In this document: positions 62,790-64,000 of the stretch, piece by piece
How positions within the stretch are numbered: the first letter of the stretch is position 1
How the letters are laid out: each line of letters begins with the position of its first letter
Source of the DNA: Rhizobium sp. RU20A
GTDB lineage: Bacteria; Pseudomonadota; Alphaproteobacteria; Rhizobiales; Rhizobiaceae
Direction of reading: 5' to 3'
Assembly: GCF_900155885.1 (NCBI RefSeq)
Contig: NZ_FTMB01000002.1
Coordinates: 124,001 to 188,000, forward strand
Length of the DNA: 64,000 nt
The notes under the pieces: model-generated
Databases searched by the model: none
What the model was told of the DNA's origin: nothing
What the model saw: only the letters and a program-made list of their open reading frames with translations
Translations under genes and position numbers: made by a program

Positions 62790-64000
62790 GCCGCCTTTTT
62801 CGTGCCGCTGGCGGCATTGGACTGATTTTTCGCCTCGGGCTGCAGGATGCCGTAGAACTGTTTCCAGCCCATCTCGCGCTTGATCTGCCGCATGCGCTTG
62901 CGCCAGTCGCCGCCGAGGCGAGCGTTCTCGGTTTCGAGGTCCGACAGACCGTTGTCGATCCGCAGGATCGCTGCCTCGGTTTCCTTCTTTTCGTCCACCT
63001 GTCCACGGCTAGCGCCGACCCAATCGCAGGCGGTGTATGCGTCCTTGAACTGCTTCTCGTAGAAGCTCGGCATGTTCCGGCGAACCGAGGTGATCTCGCC
63101 CTTGTTGATCGCCTCTTCCAGCCACAGGGTGTAGATGTGCGAGGCAAAGCGATCGGCGACCATGCGTTTGATCGACAGCATGGCCTTGTGCGTTTCGGCC
63201 ATCGCGGCGCGGGCCGACGAGTAGTTCGTCTTCGTGTAGTCACGCGACAGCTGCTCGTAGCTGACACCAAGGGCAGCAGCGATGTGGCGAAGAAGGGACT
63301 GCTCGAACTCACTGCCAAGCGGACCGCCCTGACCAGCGCCCTGGAGTTTGAACTTCGAGCCTGGCGGCAAATGGGGAATCTTCACGCCGTCGATCTGAAG
63401 GTTCTTCGCAGCGCCCATGAACTGGCTGAGCGTGTTGAAATGCCCGCCCATGTAGGACATGAGCATTTCCTGCACCTTCTCGGGCGACACATCCGATCCG
63501 CCGAGTTGGGCGAAGATCGCTTCTGTTGGCAGTTCGGACTCGACCGTTGCCGCATAGGTCGCATTGAGCACGGCGTTCTGAAGAACCATCTGGCGAAAGT
63601 TCTTCGTCATCTTCATCTCGGACAGCGCGGCCACCATGGCAGAGATGCCACGGGATTGATCCGGGCGCAGCTGCTCGAAGATGTGCATCATCTGGATCCG
63701 GCCCCAGGGCTTGCGGATGTCGATGGCCTTCCAGAGATAGGAGTCGGGCGTCATCCAGTCGCTAGGATGCGCCATGCGAACATAGTAGGTCTGCGGCGCC
63801 CCATGCTTGTTGCGACGAACACCGCCCCGAACGGCCGGATCACCAGCGAACTCGGGCGGCGTGGAAAGACGGTCGATGTCGATCATCTGAATGGCGGTGT
63901 TGAACATGCGCGGCTGGTCGCGCAGCCACTCGGCTGAAGCCAAGACTTCACCGTGAATGGTGTGGGTATCAACGGCCATGCGCACGAGACCAGTCAACGT
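62786..64000 (-). CDS. Phage portal protein (lambda gpB-like), 5' part beyond the window
   Basis: The open frame continues to the window edge, so at least 404 C-terminal residues are seen. Lambda-type portal features: LRHIAAALGVSYEQLSRDYT followed by KTNYSSARAAMAETHKAML, the highly conserved portal segment, and a helical C-terminus. It forms the DNA gate of the head. The stop overlaps the protease start by four bases. Confidence 0.9.
   Translation of the reverse strand, partial: TLTGLVRMAVDTHTIHGEVLASAEWLRDQPRMFNTAIQMIDIDRLSTPPEFAGDPAVRGGVRRNKHGAPQTYYVRMAHPSDWMTPDSYLWKAIDIRKPWGRIQMMHIFEQLRPDQSRGISAMVAALSEMKMTKNFRQMVLQNAVLNATYAATVESELPTEAIFAQLGGSDVSPEKVQEMLMSYMGGHFNTLSQFMGAAKNLQIDGVKIPHLPPGSKFKLQGAGQGGPLGSEFEQSLLRHIAAALGVSYEQLSRDYTKTNYSSARAAMAETHKAMLSIKRMVADRFASHIYTLWLEEAINKGEITSVRRNMPSFYEKQFKDAYTACDWVGASRGQVDEKKETEAAILRIDNGLSDLETENARLGGDWRKRMRQIKREMGWKQFYGILQPEAKNQSNAASGTKKAA

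Larger units (their letters stand above)
61294..64000 (-). mobile_element. Edge of a prophage or prophage remnant, running off the window
   Basis: From the tRNA 3' end at 61294 to the window end the only genes are phage head genes (portal, head protease, nested scaffold). The normal next genes, decoration and major capsid, would lie at coordinates below 61485 but host DNA is there, so the element is truncated on this side. No integrase is visible; it would be at the far end, if present. Confidence 0.8.

Noticed and set aside
1-64000. CRISPR array or rRNA operon
   Set aside because: I saw no regularly spaced direct repeats and no rRNA-like sequence anywhere in the window.

Overview
The window reads as chromosome of a member of the Rhizobiaceae (Hyphomicrobiales, alpha-proteobacteria; Agrobacterium/Rhizobium/Ensifer/Shinella relatives). 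The basis is high-GC coding sequence and a motility locus in the order typical of that family: IcpA-CheS-CheY1-CheA-CheW-CheR-CheB-CheY2-CheD-CheT, then FliF, VisN, VisR, FlhB, FliG, FliN, FliM, MotA, and the rod, ring, hook, filament and export genes. The rhizobial hallmarks VisNR, Rem, MotC, MotE, FlaF, FlbT, CheS and CheT are all present. The genus cannot be fixed from this sequence alone.

Layout. From 1 to about 49 kb lies one motility and chemotaxis locus, almost all on the minus strand. Two blocks are on the plus strand: motA-fliM-fliN-fliG and flhB-hypothetical. Reading in the minus direction: icpA, cheS, cheY1, cheA, cheW, cheR, cheB, cheY2, cheD, cheT (signalling); fliF (MS ring); visN-visR (master regulator); a DUF1217-like gene, flgF, fliI, a membrane protein of unknown function, flgB, flgC, fliE, flgG, flgA, flgI, motE, flgH, fliL, fliP (rod, rings, export); three flagellins; a FliH-like gene, motB, motC, fliK and a lytic transglycosylase (motor and hook length); rem (second-tier regulator); flgE, flgK, flgL, flaF, flbT, flgD, fliQ, flhA, fliR (hook, junctions, filament control, export); then a coiled-coil protein, a FlgJ-like rod-binding protein and two conserved hypotheticals. 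Many junctions overlap by 4 bases, which argues for translational coupling in long operons. From family knowledge the hierarchy is VisN/VisR, then Rem, then structural genes, then flagellin and chemotaxis genes.

From 49.3 to 54.1 kb is a small rhamnose module: a DeoR-type regulator (rhaR) divergent from rhaD (aldolase fused to a dehydrogenase) and rhaI (isomerase). The shared intergenic region carries a 12-bp inverted repeat and four phased TGA-starting 10-mers, a likely operator. No rhamnose transporter, kinase or mutarotase is in the window.

From 54.1 to 61.2 kb are miscellaneous chromosomal genes: a HicB/HicA-type toxin-antitoxin pair in antitoxin-first order, a GlsB-type membrane protein, a YbaK-type deacylase, very small ORFs with strong ribosome binding sites, an ECF sigma/anti-sigma pair, a Bax-inhibitor-1 family protein, and a GDP-mannose pair (phosphomannomutase and ManC).

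At about 61.3 kb the chromosome meets phage DNA. A 19-base tRNA 3' end (probably tRNA-Leu) without the rest of the tRNA marks a probable attachment-site remnant. Beyond it are a head-maturation protease with a nested scaffold start and a portal protein that runs off the window. No capsid gene lies between the scaffold and the host boundary, so the phage head module looks truncated. The best leads here are this phage junction, the rhaR operator, the homogenised centre of two flagellin genes, and the small ORFs; I found no clearly new multi-gene system.
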